DNA of 64,000 nucleotides from Dryomyza anilis. Taxonomy: Eukaryota; Arthropoda; Insecta; Diptera; Dryomyzidae. Position 1 is the stretch's first letter. Every line of letters starts with the position of its first letter. Shown here one piece after another: positions 53,238-64,000 of the stretch. The stretch is taken from assembly GCA_951804985.1 (NCBI GenBank), contig OX638133.1, positions 50,386,170 through 50,450,169 of the forward strand. The letters run 5' to 3'. The translations under genes and the position numbers were made by a program. Below the pieces are notes generated by a model. That model was given only the letters and a program-made list of their open reading frames with translations, was not told where the DNA came from and did no database searches.

Positions 53238-54769
53238 CTGAAATTATAATGTTTTAAAATTTAATTAATATGAGCAATTATAAATTTACAGCCGTATTTC
53301 TAAATGTTATTTAACTTTATACAACACTTAAAATACCTTTAAACATGAAAACGTTATTTATAAAAAATATCCCCTAAGCAACGTTGCGTAAAGACTGCGT
53401 AATTTAAACACTGCGTACATTTTTTTTTCGGGCAAATGCAGAGCTTTTACCAAGCGGAGAAAATCTGCACAACACAATGAAGAATTTCGGGACTTGGCAA
53501 ATCATCGACTTCAAGTTCTGTGTTAATGTTTGTTAATGTTTTGCCGAGTTTAAAAATCGGAACTCTCTGCCCGTATTATACAAATTAGAAAAATCTTTGG
53601 TCCGTTCATTGACCAAAGATTGTTGCGAGATATGTGAAAATAAAATTTGTATAGACCTATTCTAGCGAACAATGACAAATGAATGACAAATATGAGGTGT
53701 GAGGAGTGACAATTGTCACAATATCATATTCTAGCAATAAAGTGACAATGGAAACTATGACAAAAGTTTTGAAATTTGCCAACACATAAATAGAAGATGA
53801 CAATGAGTTCATTGTGAAATATATATGGTAGTTTTAAAAGTTTTCTGACGCATATTATTAATTAGCACTATCGTTGAAGTATATACACTAGAGTGATTGA
53901 AATAAACGACTTTTTCGAAATTCCCACGGGACCCCCCTAATAAGTTTAAGCACGTTAAAAAAGTAATTCACAAAAAATGTTGGACTAATCGAAAAACATT
54001 TAGTCGCGCATCGCGATTTTCTGTTTTTAGCCCATTTAAAAAAGTCTGATTAAAATGGATTATTTTTGGTTGGATTTTGATGAAATTTTGGAATCTTGAA
54101 TTTTGATCCGACCATAAAAAATTTATTCGCCGATTTTTACATATACTTTTCTTAGATAGTTCACAACCATTTTCGCTATCTTGATTTAAATTTAAAATGT
54201 GTCGATGCCTTCTCTTAAATATCCAATAAACATAATTAACACCCAGTATACCAAACTGTTTCGATATCGCAACAAAAATGTTGCGAAATGTCGAAGAATT
54301 TTTCCGATATCGATGCCATTTCTCGCAATGATAATATAGGAAAATTCCTACCAAAACGGTCGGCCGATATCGAACCGAAATAATGAAGGTTTCTCGTTAC
54401 GAGAATTATTTCAGAATCGAACCGTTCTAGAAGCCCTTGACGACAGAATGGGGCATTCTGATTGGTTCAAATAAATGCGTCATCAATAAATGTTATCCAC
54501 AATGACAATAAAAAAACAGAAAAAATCAAAAAGAAATTTCTTTTCTCTATCTCTCTATTTATTTTATTATCTCCTTCGCATCATGGTCGGCACCATCGCA
54601 TTAATATATTTTTTTTATTCTATTGAATTTAATTTCGTAACACAATTAGTAACCATCATCATTTTCCATTGCATTTTATTTTCTATCAGTTGCTCCTACT
54701 GGGTACTCTATATTAATTTGTCGTATATTATTTTCATATTTAATTTCAATTTAAACAACATAGTTTTCG
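53238..54769. other. Upstream intron or 5' flank, with a repeat remnant at 53656-53830
   Basis: CCTATTCTAGCGAACAATGACA at 53656 matches the inverse of 20302, and GTGACAATTGTCAC forms a palindrome. A 128-codon minus frame at 53968-54354 has no domain I recognise. CCCAGTATACCA at 54242 is mirrored at 62601-62612. No further Ig exon was recognised. Confidence 0.45.
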
Positions 54770-54984
54770 AATGTGTGTGAAGATATCCATAAAAAGATAT
54801 CCATAAATGTTAAGACTTAGCAGATGTGGAACGTATGTGGAACCTATGTTATTAATGAAAATATTTTGATTATTTGTAATTTTTAGCGCTTTTTTGTAGT
54901 TATTTATTATAGAAAGCATTAAAATAATCAATAAAATATGAAAATTATCATTTACGATAGTCGTTTTATTTTTTTAAACCCAAA

Positions 54985-55535
54985 TTGGCGAATTAAGTTG
55001 AAAGCAAAGTCCTTTGGGAAACGGCTATAACTTCCAAGATACGTCTCCTCCAGACATGTGGGATACGTCTTTGGAATCGCCATGATCCTACCTTTCATTC
55101 ATATATAGTCACTACCCCTCAAAAGTTTTAGGAGACCTCCTGAGTGGTTCCAAAGGTACCACTAATTATACGCTCAATATCCTTAAACATGACCCTATGG
55201 AAACGGCTATAACTCCCAAGATCCGTCTCCTCCAGACATGTGGGACACGTCTTTGGAATCGTCATGATCCTACCTTTCATTCATATATAGTCACTACCCC
55301 TCGAAAGTTTCATGAGACCTCCTAAGTGGTTCCAAAGGTACCACTAATTATACGCTCAATATCCTTAAACATGTCCCTATGGAAACGGCTATAACTCCCA
55401 AGATCCGTCTCCTCCAGACATGTGGGATACCTCGTTGGAATACTTATGATTCTTTCTTTCATTCATTTATAGTGTCTACCCCTCGAAAGCTTCATGGGAC
55501 CTACAAAGTGGTTCCAAAGGTACCAATCACTATTT
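54985..55535 (-). repeat. 182-bp tandem array, left arm (about 3 units)
   Basis: GGAAACGGCTATAACTYCCAAG recurs at about 55018, 55198 and 55380. The orientation is inverse to the right-arm array. Confidence 0.85.
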
Positions 55536-56645
55536 GTATGTTAAATTTATGTTAAATTTAACCATTGTGGAACGCATCATCTCAAAACTGAGTTAGAGTG
55601 AGTCAACTATATTATAGTATAAGTCAGCTGTGAAGTTGCCACTTTTCTCTAACTTGGAAAATGACACAATTTTGACTTTTTAATAAAAAATAATTAAAAA
55701 TACAAAATGTTCATTAATTAAAGTTTACGTGAATACCATTCATTGATTTGAGCGAAAACTAATATTATTAAATAATAAACATTTGTTTTGAAGAATCATA
55801 CAACCGTCCAAAATATATCAGAATTCGCTAAAAAAAATTAATTGTAGAAAACTAGAGAAGAGTATTCGATTGAAAAGAAAATATTTTTTAATTAATAGAT
55901 CGTAAATTATTTAAGGCCATGAATTTGGTCTTAAATCATTTATTTCGTATCGGAGTTATATCGCCTCTATATCGTTTTTTAAATCAAAGTATTTCATCTT
56001 AAAGAACCTTTTTGTCGATCCTGACTCAGAAATGGTTCGTCCATGACATCGCTGGCTACGAATGCAAAAAAAAGTCATGGCGTGTTTTTACCACGGAACA
56101 TAATGAAAACGAAAATATATATTTGTTATATCATAAAAATCTCAACCTTGTGGTGAAACTGGCAAGAAGATTCATTAAAACGTGTAGACGCATCCAAGTG
56201 AATCTTCCAGTCAATCGAGTGTTTAGTACTCCATTTTGTGCCATGTTGCCATTCGTGTGAAAAATCTCACGAGTGGGATTTATTAATACATTTTTCCCAC
56301 ATTTAGAAATTTTATTTGCGTTCGTGTACTGCATATGGTCCGTTCTGGACAATCATTTTGCTCTCGATATTCAAAAGAAAAGTTCCTTTAGTATAATGAA
56401 TTCCTATAATTCGGTGGAAGGCATTCTATGGAAAATTTTGACACTTCATCTGAATACTTCATTTTATCGCGCGTTTTTTTCTAATTTCGTTGAGATTGTT
56501 CGAGTGTTGCCACGTGCTTTAAAAATCCCACCTGTGGTATTAATTTGGAAAGTTTTCCCACATTTAATAAATATTATTAAGTACGTTCGGGTAGAACACT
56601 CCTTTAGCTCTTTTAACCACATACACTCCTTAAAAATTTCCAGAT

Positions 56646-57414
56646 CAGTGTCGCCAGATGAAATTACCACAAGAATTCTCATTTTACCACAGCAAATTCT
56701 CACAAATTACCATGGGGATATTTATCACAATTTTCCTCAAATTACCACAAATTACCAAAAAATCCTATATTTACCTCAAATTCCCTCAAATTACTACAAA
56801 ATACCTCAGTACCAAAACATAGTACTTATTATGAAAAAAAAACTATATATTACCACCACATACTCCTCATTATCGCATTTTACATCAAAATAATTAAGAA
56901 TTATATGAATAAAATCAATATATTAATGAAAAATGACTAAATATCTATAAATAATATCAATAAAATAATTTAGTTACATTATTTTTAATATATTTATGAA
57001 ATACCAATTTTTAAGGTAAACTTACTAATATTGCTATAGCAAATAAAAGGTGAAATAAAGAAAATCGAAATATTTTGAGTTTCCGTTGTTCACTTGTTGT
57101 TGTTTATGTTGGGAGTTTTTAGGTAGTCTTCTATTTGAAAACCGTACTTTACAGAGAGAAAAATATGACATGTGTTAATTTTTGCGTGTGGTAATTACCG
57201 ATTCCCACAAACGATGAAAAATTACCAAATGCCCGATTTACATTGTATCATCTGTGAGTCTCACTGTATCTCCTAGGGGTGCATTTTTCAAAAAAAAACT
57301 ATTTTTATATGAAAATTTAAAAAAATGCAACCCTAGGAGATACAGTGAGACTCACAGAAGATACAATGTAAATCGGGCAAAAAGCATATTTTTCCTACAT
57401 ATCTGGCGACACTG
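56646..57414. mobile_element. 769-bp hAT-like MITE in the left arm
   Basis: CAGTGTCGCCAGAT at 56646 is mirrored by ATCTGGCGACACTG ending at 57414. The interior has ATTACCACAAATTACC-type short repeats and a 150-bp palindrome (57231-57378, arms GCCCGATTTACATTGTATC). The right arm lacks it, so it inserted after the arms formed, or was lost from the right arm. Confidence 0.75.
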
Positions 57415-58699
57415 CTCCGGGGTTGTCTGGAACATATTCTTTAAAATTTAAGTACTCCCACGTCTTTTGGGTTGAAAATGTTTCCAAGTGTGTGCAATAC
57501 GTTGGAAACACTTTCAATATGCCCAACTCACCAGCCCGCGACTGACTGCGTTGCAAGAAATCCAGTGCTTAGCGTGGGGTATCTACGGGCAGAAGTGAGC
57601 GGGAATTGCAACGCAAAAGTGAGCGGGATTTAAGTGTTGCATTTTGAAGAAATTACGGATAATTTAAATATCTATTTAAGAGTTTAATTATTTCAGATTG
57701 GTTTTAACAGACTGTTGGCGATGTAATCGGTATTTTTATTACTTCTAATTTAAGTGAATCACCCTGTGTTTTTTGACGTCTATCTGACGTTTATTTGAAA
57801 ATAACTTGTGGGCAGAGCAATTGTCAAATAGTGCGCTAGCTTTGAAATTTCCGCCACTTTCTGTTTGACAATCGCACAAGGCACACAAAACGTAAGTTAA
57901 TCTCTAAAATATTTAATAATCATAATTTTAAATGAGTTGTAGGAAATAAAACAACCTCCAAAGAAACAGGGGTGTTTTTATTTAAGCTGGCAGATTGTAG
58001 AAAGTCACACAGACCAATGCACATATATTAGTTATTTTTTTTTAATTACTAATATATAAAAATTAAATCCTTTTAAATAATTATTCATTTCTTTTTCATA
58101 ACATTTATATAATTTTCGCATAAAAAAAAATATTATTTGTTATTATTTTGTAAAAGGTTTTGGGATATAAAATTTGTGTCTAAAGTGATTAAAACCTCAA
58201 ACACAACTATTTTCTAAAATATTTATTTATTTCACATTTCTGCCCTATTTTACTTGATACATGATGCAACACTGAAGGAAAGAGAATGCGGTGAGTGTCT
58301 GTATACAATAATAATTGAAAATATAAATATTTAAATCATTAATAAAAAGATATGTTTTACTGTACGCAGTCGACTTCAACCCCAATAGTAAATAGATATT
58401 GTCGACCAGTTCTTAAATTGACTTTATTTAGTTATTCTTAATTAAAACACTCATTCTTTAAATCTAACCAATAACAACAACATAAACAATATTTGTTGAA
58501 CAGTGTTTCCAAAAAATATTTGCTATATGGCGTATTTTTTATTAATAAAAAAATGTGTTTGCTCCATTACAAATACACAAATAAAGTTGCACAAATTACA
58601 CATAAATTAGCCAGAATTAGTTTGCTGCCCACGCTTGGAAACATTTTCAACCCAAAAGTCGTGGGAGTACTTAAATTTTTTTTAAAATATGTTTCGGAC
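57415..58699. other. Central loop of the foldback element
   Basis: Inner inverted ends (TACTCCCACGTCTTTTGGGT at 57452 and its near-complement at about 58655) enclose about 1.1 kb. It contains a GC-richer part near 57520-57640 (GAGCGGGAATTGCAACGCAA) and AT-rich sequence. No transposase or other known protein is encoded; the 95-codon frame at 58493-58780 has no motif I know. Confidence 0.5.
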
Positions 58700-58758
58700 A
58701 TGTGGTTAAAAGAGCTAAAGGAGTGTTCTACCCGAACGTACCTAATAATATTTATTAA

Positions 58759-59000
58759 GGGTGTGTGCGAATTCGACTAAATTGCTGACTAAACTAAATT
58801 TTGTCGGTAATGCAGTGTTCGATTTTTCAATTTAGCAAATTTTCGAGCAGACTACTTTGAACCAAATTGGATGACAGCAAACAGATATATAATAATCGAT
58901 TGAATATGGACTTTAAGAATTACCGGTTAACGAATATAGATCGAATGAAAAGTCGTTCAATTTAGTTTAGTCAGTAATTTAGTCGAATTCGCACACACCC
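58759..59000. mobile_element. 242-bp Harbinger-like MITE in the right arm
   Basis: The ends GGGTGTGTGCGAATTCGACT and the mirror AGTCGAATTCGCACACACCC are perfect over 20 bp and pair further inside. TAA flanks both sides (58756-58758 and 59001-59003). The left arm shows the empty site AATATTTATTAAATGTGGG in inverse, confirming a 3-bp target duplication. Confidence 0.85.
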
Positions 59001-60019
59001 TAAATGTGGGAAAACTTTCCAAATTAATACCACAGGTGGGATTTTTAAAGCACGTGGCAACACTCGTACAATCTCAACGAAATTAGAAAAAAACGCGCGA
59101 TAAAATGAAAATTTTCCATAGAATGCCTATGCCATTTCCACCGAATTATAGGAATTCATTATACTAAAGGAACTTTTCATTTGAATATCGAGAGCAAAAT
59201 GATTGTCCAGAACGGAGTGTCCAGTACACGAAAGCAAATAAATTTTCTAAATGTGGGAAAAATGTATTAATAAATCCCACTCGTGAGATTTTTCACACGA
59301 ATGGCAACATGGCACAAAATGGAGTACTAAACACTCGATGAACTGGAAGATTCACTTGGATGCGTCTACACGTTTTAATGAATCTTCTTGCCAGTTTCAC
59401 CACAAGGTTGAGATTTTTATGATATAACAAATATATATTTTCGTTTTCATTATGCTCCGTGGTAAAAACACGCCATGACTTTTTTTTTGCATTCGTAGCC
59501 AGCGATGTCATGGACGAACCATTTCTGAGTCAGGATCGACAAAAAGGTTCTTTAAGATGAAATACTTTGATTTAAAATACGATATAGAGGCGATATAACT
59601 CCGATACGAAATAAATGATTTAAGACCAAATTCATGGCCTTAAATAATTTACGATCGATTAATTAAAAAATATTTTCTTTTCAATCGAATACTCTTCTCT
59701 AGTTTTCTACAATTATTTTTTTTTAGCGAATTCTGATATATTTTGGACGGTTGTATGATTCTTCAAAACAAATGTTTATTATTTAATATATTAGTTTTCG
59801 CTCAAATCAATGAATGGTATTCACGTAAACTTTAATTAATGAACATTTTGTGTTTTTAATTATTTTTTATTAAAAAGTCAAAATTGTGTCATTTTCCAAG
59901 TTAGAGAAAAGTGGCAACTTCACAGCTGACTTATACTATAATATAGTTGTCTCACTCTAACTCAGTTTTGAGATGATGCGTTCTACAAATGTTAAATTTA
60001 ACATAAATTTAACATACAA

Positions 60020-61625
60020 ATAGTGATTGGTACCTTTGGAACCACTTTGTAGGTCCCATGAAGCATTCGAGGGGTAGTGACTATAAATGAATGAAAGAAA
60101 GAATCATAAGGATTCCAACGAGGTATCCCACAGGTCTAGAGGAGACGGATCTTGGAAGTTATAGCCGTTTCCATAGGGACATGTTAAGGTATGTAATGAG
60201 TGGTATCTTTGGCACCACTTGGGAGGTCTCCTAAAACTTTCGAGGGGTAGTGACTATACATGAATGAAAGATAGGATCATGACGATTCCAAAGACGTACC
60301 CCACATATCTGGAGGAGACGGATCTGGGAAGTTATAGCCGTTTCCATAGGGACATGTTTAAGGATACTGGGCATATAAAGAGTGGTAATTTTGGCACCAC
60401 TTGGGAGGTCTCCTGAAACTTTCGAGGTGTAGTGGCTATATAAGAATGAAAGGTAGGATCATGACGATTCCAGAGACGTACCCCACATGTCTGGAGGAGA
60501 CGGATCTTGGAAGTTATAGCCGTTTCCATAGGGACATGTTTAAGGATACTGGGCATATAAAGAGTGGTATCTTTGGCACCACTTGGGAGGTCTCCTGAAA
60601 CTTTCGAGGAGTAGTGACTATATAAGAATGAAAGGTAGGATCATGACGATTCCAGAGACGTACCCCACATGTCTGGAGGAGACGGATCTTGGAAGTTATA
60701 GCCGTTTCCATAGGGACATGTTTAAGGATATTGAGCGTATAATTAGTGGTATATTTGGAACCACTTGGGAGGTCTCCTAAAACTTTCGAGGGGTAGTGAC
60801 TATACATGAATGAAAGATAGGATCATGACGATTCCAAAGACGTACCCCACATATCTGGAGGAGACGGATCTGGGAAGTTATAGCCGTTTCCATAGGGACA
60901 TGTTTAAGGATACTGGGCATATAAAGAGTGGTAATTTTGGCACCACTTGGGAGGTCTCCTGAAACTTTCGAGGTGTAGTGGCTATATAAGAATGAAAGGT
61001 AGGATCATGACGATTCCAGAGACGTACCCCACATGTCTGGAGGAGACGGATCTTGGAAGTTATAGCCGTTTCCATAGGGACATGTTTAAGGATACTGGGC
61101 ATATAAAGAGTGGTATCTTTGGCACCACTTGGGAGGTCTCCTGAAACTTTCGAGGAGTAGTGACTATATAAGAATGAAAGGTAGGATCATGACGATTCCA
61201 GAGACGTACCCCACATGTCTGGAGGAGACGGATCTTGGAAGTTATAGCCGTTTCCATAGGGACATGTTTAAGGATATTGAGCGTATAATTAGTGGTATCT
61301 TTGGCACCACTTGGGAGGTCTCCAAAAACTTTTGAGGGGTAGTGACTATATACGAATGAAAGGTAGGATCATGGCGATTCCAAAGACGTATCCCACATGT
61401 CTGGAGGAGACGGATCTTGGGAGTTATAGCCGTTTCCATAGAGACATGTTTAAGGATATTGAGCGTATAATGAGTGGTACCTTTGGCACCACTTGGGAGG
61501 TCTCCTGAAACTTTCGAGGGGTAATAACTATATATGAATGAAAGGTAGGATCATGACGATTCCAGAGTCGTACCCCACTTGTCTGGAGGAGACGGATCTT
61601 GAAAGTTATAGCCGTTTCCCAAAGG
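60020..61625 (+). repeat. 182-bp tandem array, right arm (about 9 units)
   Basis: GCCGTTTCCATAGGGACATG recurs at about 60162, 60342, 60524, 60706, 60888, 61070, 61252 and 61434, and ends with a variant at about 61613. Most steps are exactly 182. Units come in a 546-bp triplet: the peptides read at 60401 and 60947 are identical, so three units were duplicated recently. Frames of about 65 codons are open on both strands of each unit because the unit lacks stops there; they are not genes. Confidence 0.92.
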
Positions 61626-61962
61626 ACTTTGCTTTCAACTTAATTCGCCAATTTGGGTTTAAAAAAATAAAACGACTATCGTAAATGATAATTTTCATAT
61701 TTTATTGATTATTTTAATGCTTTCTATAATAAATAACTACAAAAAAGCGCTAAAAATTACAAATAATCAAAATATTTTCATTAATAACATAGGTTCCACA
61801 TACGTTCCACATCTGCTAAGTCTTAACATTTATGGATATCCTTTTATGGATATCTTCACACACATAAATATTTTCATTAATAACATAGGTTCCACATACG
61901 TTTCACATCTGCTAAGTCTTAACATTTATGGATATTATTTTATGGATATCTTCACACACATG

Positions 61963-62736
61963 TTTTCGAAAATGAGTCTACGAACCTAGCATGTGTTTAT
62001 TTATTTTTTTATTTCTGAACGAAAATATTTCTGACATCAAAACAAAAATAAATAAAAAATGAAAATTCAAAGCTCACTATTTTCTTACATTTATTTTTAA
62101 TGAAATAAAGTGAAATTAACATAAAAATATAAAAAAAATAATGTCCACTCTATTTATTTTAAACCAAAGTAAATACAACCATAAAGAAAAGGTCACTGGA
62201 CACCTGGTGACCTTATTTTTAAAATCGGAAAAAAGTCGCAATCATAAGTTCTAACATTTATTAACAAAGAAACGAAAATCGTTGCTTTTATAATGAAATT
62301 GACCTAATTCTTGCGGACACTGACATTACTTGCACGCAAAAGGGTGTTTCAACTGTTCGGGTCCATCAGACAAAAGCAGGCATGTACCTGAAATGAGGTA
62401 CAACTGAATGCGAAAATCTTTAAAAATTAGTTTCGATATAACAACGAGATCAATGTCTTTTTCTCGTAAACATTTCAGAAAACTTCTAAACAATTGAATA
62501 CAAAACTCATTAAAAATTAGTTTCGATATAATAACGAGATCGATTTTTTTTTCTCGAAGCCACTTCGAGAATTGTTCGATAAACTGGGGGCTCCGAGTAA
62601 TGGTATACTGGGCATAATAAGAAATTTACCACGTGACATACTTTATTGTAATTCAAATTTTAAGTGTGAAATGTACATATTTGCGTACTATTAAAATATA
62701 TATTTGTATTATATGATACATAGATGAGAAGACATC

Positions 62737-62739
<3 letters not shown>
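61963..62739. other. AT-rich flank with a paired repeat
   Basis: ATTAGTTTCGATATAAYAACGAGATC occurs at about 62427 and 62515. AAGGTCACTGGACACCTGGTGACCTT near 62189 forms a hairpin. TGGTATACTGGG at 62601-62612 mirrors CCCAGTATACCA at 54242. No gene is seen. Confidence 0.45.
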
Positions 62740-62789
<50 letters not shown>

Positions 62790-62792
62790 TTT
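62740..62792. repeat. (AT)n followed by poly-T
   Basis: About 20 AT units followed by 12 T. Confidence 0.9.
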
Positions 62793-62893
62793 GAATATCT
62801 ACTAAGATCCACAGCACTCTGACAGACTATATCCATTGTACTGTGAAATCTATTTCCTACGATATTGTGGTTAATATCACCACGAGCGCCCAT

Positions 62894-62969
62894 GCCCAAG
62901 CCGGGATTCGAACCCGAGACCTTCAGAATGCAAGTCCAGCGCGCTACCTCTGGACTGCTGAGGCCGGCT
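62894..62969 (-). repeat. tRNA-like sequence (Ala TGC-like)
   Basis: On the minus strand, CAGAGGTAGCGCGC (D-arm/A box), CTTGCAT (anticodon-loop-like with TGC) and GGGTTCGAATCCCGGC (an intact T arm and B box) are in the right order. The first bases AGCCGGCC do not pair with the 3' end GGCTTGGGC as a clean acceptor stem. It is probably tRNA-derived, although better preserved than the others in the window. Confidence 0.5.
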
Positions 62970-63204
62970 AAAATAATTAATATATATTTTTTTAATAACG
63001 TTTTTAATAACGTTTTTTACTGCTAGTATTTCGATATGCCTGGAATTATTATAAGTAATATGTAGTTTTATATATACAGGGTTGTAAGACTCAGGATGCA
63101 AATATTTTGTGCACTGATTCCTTGGTTCATTTCAGTGTATCTGGAACACCGAATGATATACAGGGTGGTTTCAAAATTTTTTTTATAAAATTAGATAGAA
63201 ACTA

Positions 63205-64000
63205 CACACAAAAAAATAATTGCTTGACATGCAGTTGTTTCAACGAATATTCATTTGCATCTACCAAATTTAGTCAGTTTCAACTGAAATTCATTTGTGG
63301 TAAACAATAGTATGAAGCGTAACCAACTATTATTTGAAGCAACTGCAACATTGATTGGGGAAACAAACTTTTTATCCATTTTCAATTTTTTTGTTTCCAT
63401 TGCCACGGCAACTAAATTCAAAATGACACCTAACCAATATTTAGTTGACTTAACAGATAGCTATATAACATTAAGTTGTAGCAACCAATATTTATTTGAT
63501 TCAACTGTGAAATCAGTTGTCTTGTATAATAGCGATGCCAAAGCAGGACAACACCAGTCGCGCAAGCTTTACATTTTTCACTCGTTTTGTTTTGCTGACA
63601 GCGCGTGCGACGTCTTAGTCTTAAACAATATTTGGAATTGTTTTAAGGCGATTTCAGATTTTTTCACTATTTTTTTGTTTTGTACTGCGGACAGTGCGTG
63701 CCACGTCTTAAACAAAATTTGGAATTGTTTCAAGGCTTGTTCGTTTTTACTGTTCGGGTTTTTCATGCTCAAATATACTTTCTTCAACCAGAGACACTCT
63801 ATTCTACAGAGTACTTCCTATTGTGTTTCTATATGTTGTATTTATTTATGCAGCCCTAGCGCTCCAACGTGTTGCAAACACGAAGTCAGCAGCACAACGA
63901 ATCGTCAATGTTCGATCTCGGGAACGCTGTTGTGACGCTGACTTCGTGTTTGCAACACGTTGGAGCGCTAGGTAAAATGGCCGATTTCTTATAATTAAAT
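63205..64000 (+). repeat. Interspersed repeat family C, copy 3 (runs to window end)
   Basis: It starts CACACAAAAAAATAATTGC and matches 30841-31530 through TTCATTTGTGGTAAACAATAG, AACCAATATTTAGTTGAC and ATTTCTTATAATTAAAT at the last base. A segment near 63595-63720 (TTTGGAATTGTTTTAAGG) is internally duplicated. The 212-codon frame 63297-63935 has no recognised domain and is not open in the other copies. Confidence 0.75.
63855..63972. repeat. Perfect 36-bp-arm hairpin within family C
   Basis: Positions 63855-63890, beginning CCTAGCGCTCCAACGTGTTG, are the exact inverse of 63937-63972. The loop is 46 bp. The copy at about 31372-31492 keeps both arms in a worn form. Confidence 0.85.

Larger units (their letters stand above)
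54770..61962. mobile_element. 7.2-kb foldback element: long inverted arms with 182-bp tandem repeats
   Basis: The left arm (about 54770-56640) is the inverse of the right arm (about 58700-61962). Outer arms match closely through GTGTGTGAAGATATCC, TTAAGACTTAGCAGATGTGG and AACCCAAATTGGCGAATTAA. Next come 182-bp tandem repeats, about 3 units at left (54985-55535) and 9 at right (60020-61625). The inner arms match again through GAAATGGTTCGTCCATGACA and TTTGTGCCATGTTGCCATTC. The middle holds inner inverted ends (57446-57489 against 58635-58680) and a GC-richer loop. The right end has an extra 95-bp duplication at 61866-61962. No transposase is visible. The structure recalls FB-type foldback transposons of flies. 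Confidence 0.8.

Noticed and set aside
53968..54354. 128-codon minus-strand frame upstream of the first Unc-89 exon
   Set aside because: I looked for an Ig or FN3 pattern and found none, and no splice phase fits the next exon. Repeat-like text is more likely.
56012..56260. 82-codon frame also open in the inverted arm (59293-59511)
   Set aside because: The arms are near-identical DNA, so the shared frame is not independent evidence. It has no recognised domain, and in the right arm a stop codon breaks the counterpart of a neighbouring stretch.
60332..61508. Repeated 65-97-codon frames on both strands of the 182-bp array
   Set aside because: The unit happens to lack stops in one frame of each strand, the frame shifts from unit to unit because 182 is not a multiple of three, and no motif is present.
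62894..62969. Functional tRNA-Ala gene
   Set aside because: The T arm is excellent but the acceptor stem does not pair cleanly, and it lies among repeats. I kept it only as tRNA-like.
63297..63935. 212-codon frame near the window end
   Set aside because: It lies in repeat family C; the other two copies do not keep the frame open and no domain is recognised.

Overview
The window is AT-rich, repeat-dense nuclear DNA from an insect, most likely a higher (brachyceran) fly. Two things support this. First, the one host gene is an obscurin/Unc-89-type giant muscle protein with the arthropod order of Ig, FN3 and two kinase-like domains, and seven of its eleven introns in the window are only 49-62 nt, a size typical of flies. 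Second, the interspersed repeats (copia, Ty3/gypsy, BEL/Pao, hAT, Tc1/mariner, piggyBac-like and foldback elements, an AATAT satellite, and fly-style repeats ending near GATCAAGAATATATATAC) fit a fly genome. I cannot name the species.

Host gene. The 3' part of the gene lies on the minus strand from 53237 down to the stop codon at 11523, in 12 exons. Every junction has GT/AG and the codon phases join without a break, giving 1510 codons before the stop. The order is Ig, FN3, Ig, Ig, kinase-like domain 1, linker, Ig, FN3, kinase-like domain 2, C-terminal tail. Both kinase-like domains keep the ATP-binding Lys and DFG but lack the catalytic Asp of HRD, so both look like pseudokinases. The 5' end is outside the window.

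Layout. 1-11.5 kb is DNA downstream of the gene: a copia relic, a 267-bp satellite, minisatellites, a tRNA-like repeat, repeat family A, and a 1.64-kb foldback element. 11.5-53.2 kb is the gene. Four introns (8.5, 2.0, 15.6 and 10.7 kb) have been filled by transposons. The 8.5-kb intron holds LINE, Tc1, piggyBac-like and solo-LTR remnants. The 2.0-kb intron is almost entirely one hAT-like element. The 15.6-kb intron holds mariner, gypsy, hAT (itself interrupted by a Harbinger-like element) and copia relics. The 10.7-kb intron holds 2.0 kb of unbroken AATAT satellite ending 5 bp from a splice acceptor, and then a nest: BEL/Pao interrupted by Ty3/gypsy, itself interrupted by two CACTG-ended MITEs and family-A repeats. 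53.2-64 kb lies upstream (a further intron or 5' region) and is dominated by a 7.2-kb inverted-repeat (foldback) structure whose arms carry 182-bp tandem repeats.

The most interesting items are the satellite against the splice site, the large foldback element with unequal tandem arrays, heat-shock-element-like pentamers upstream of the TATA box in a gypsy LTR, and the nested insertions whose pre-insertion sites can be read exactly. I found no prokaryotic system, CRISPR array or rRNA.
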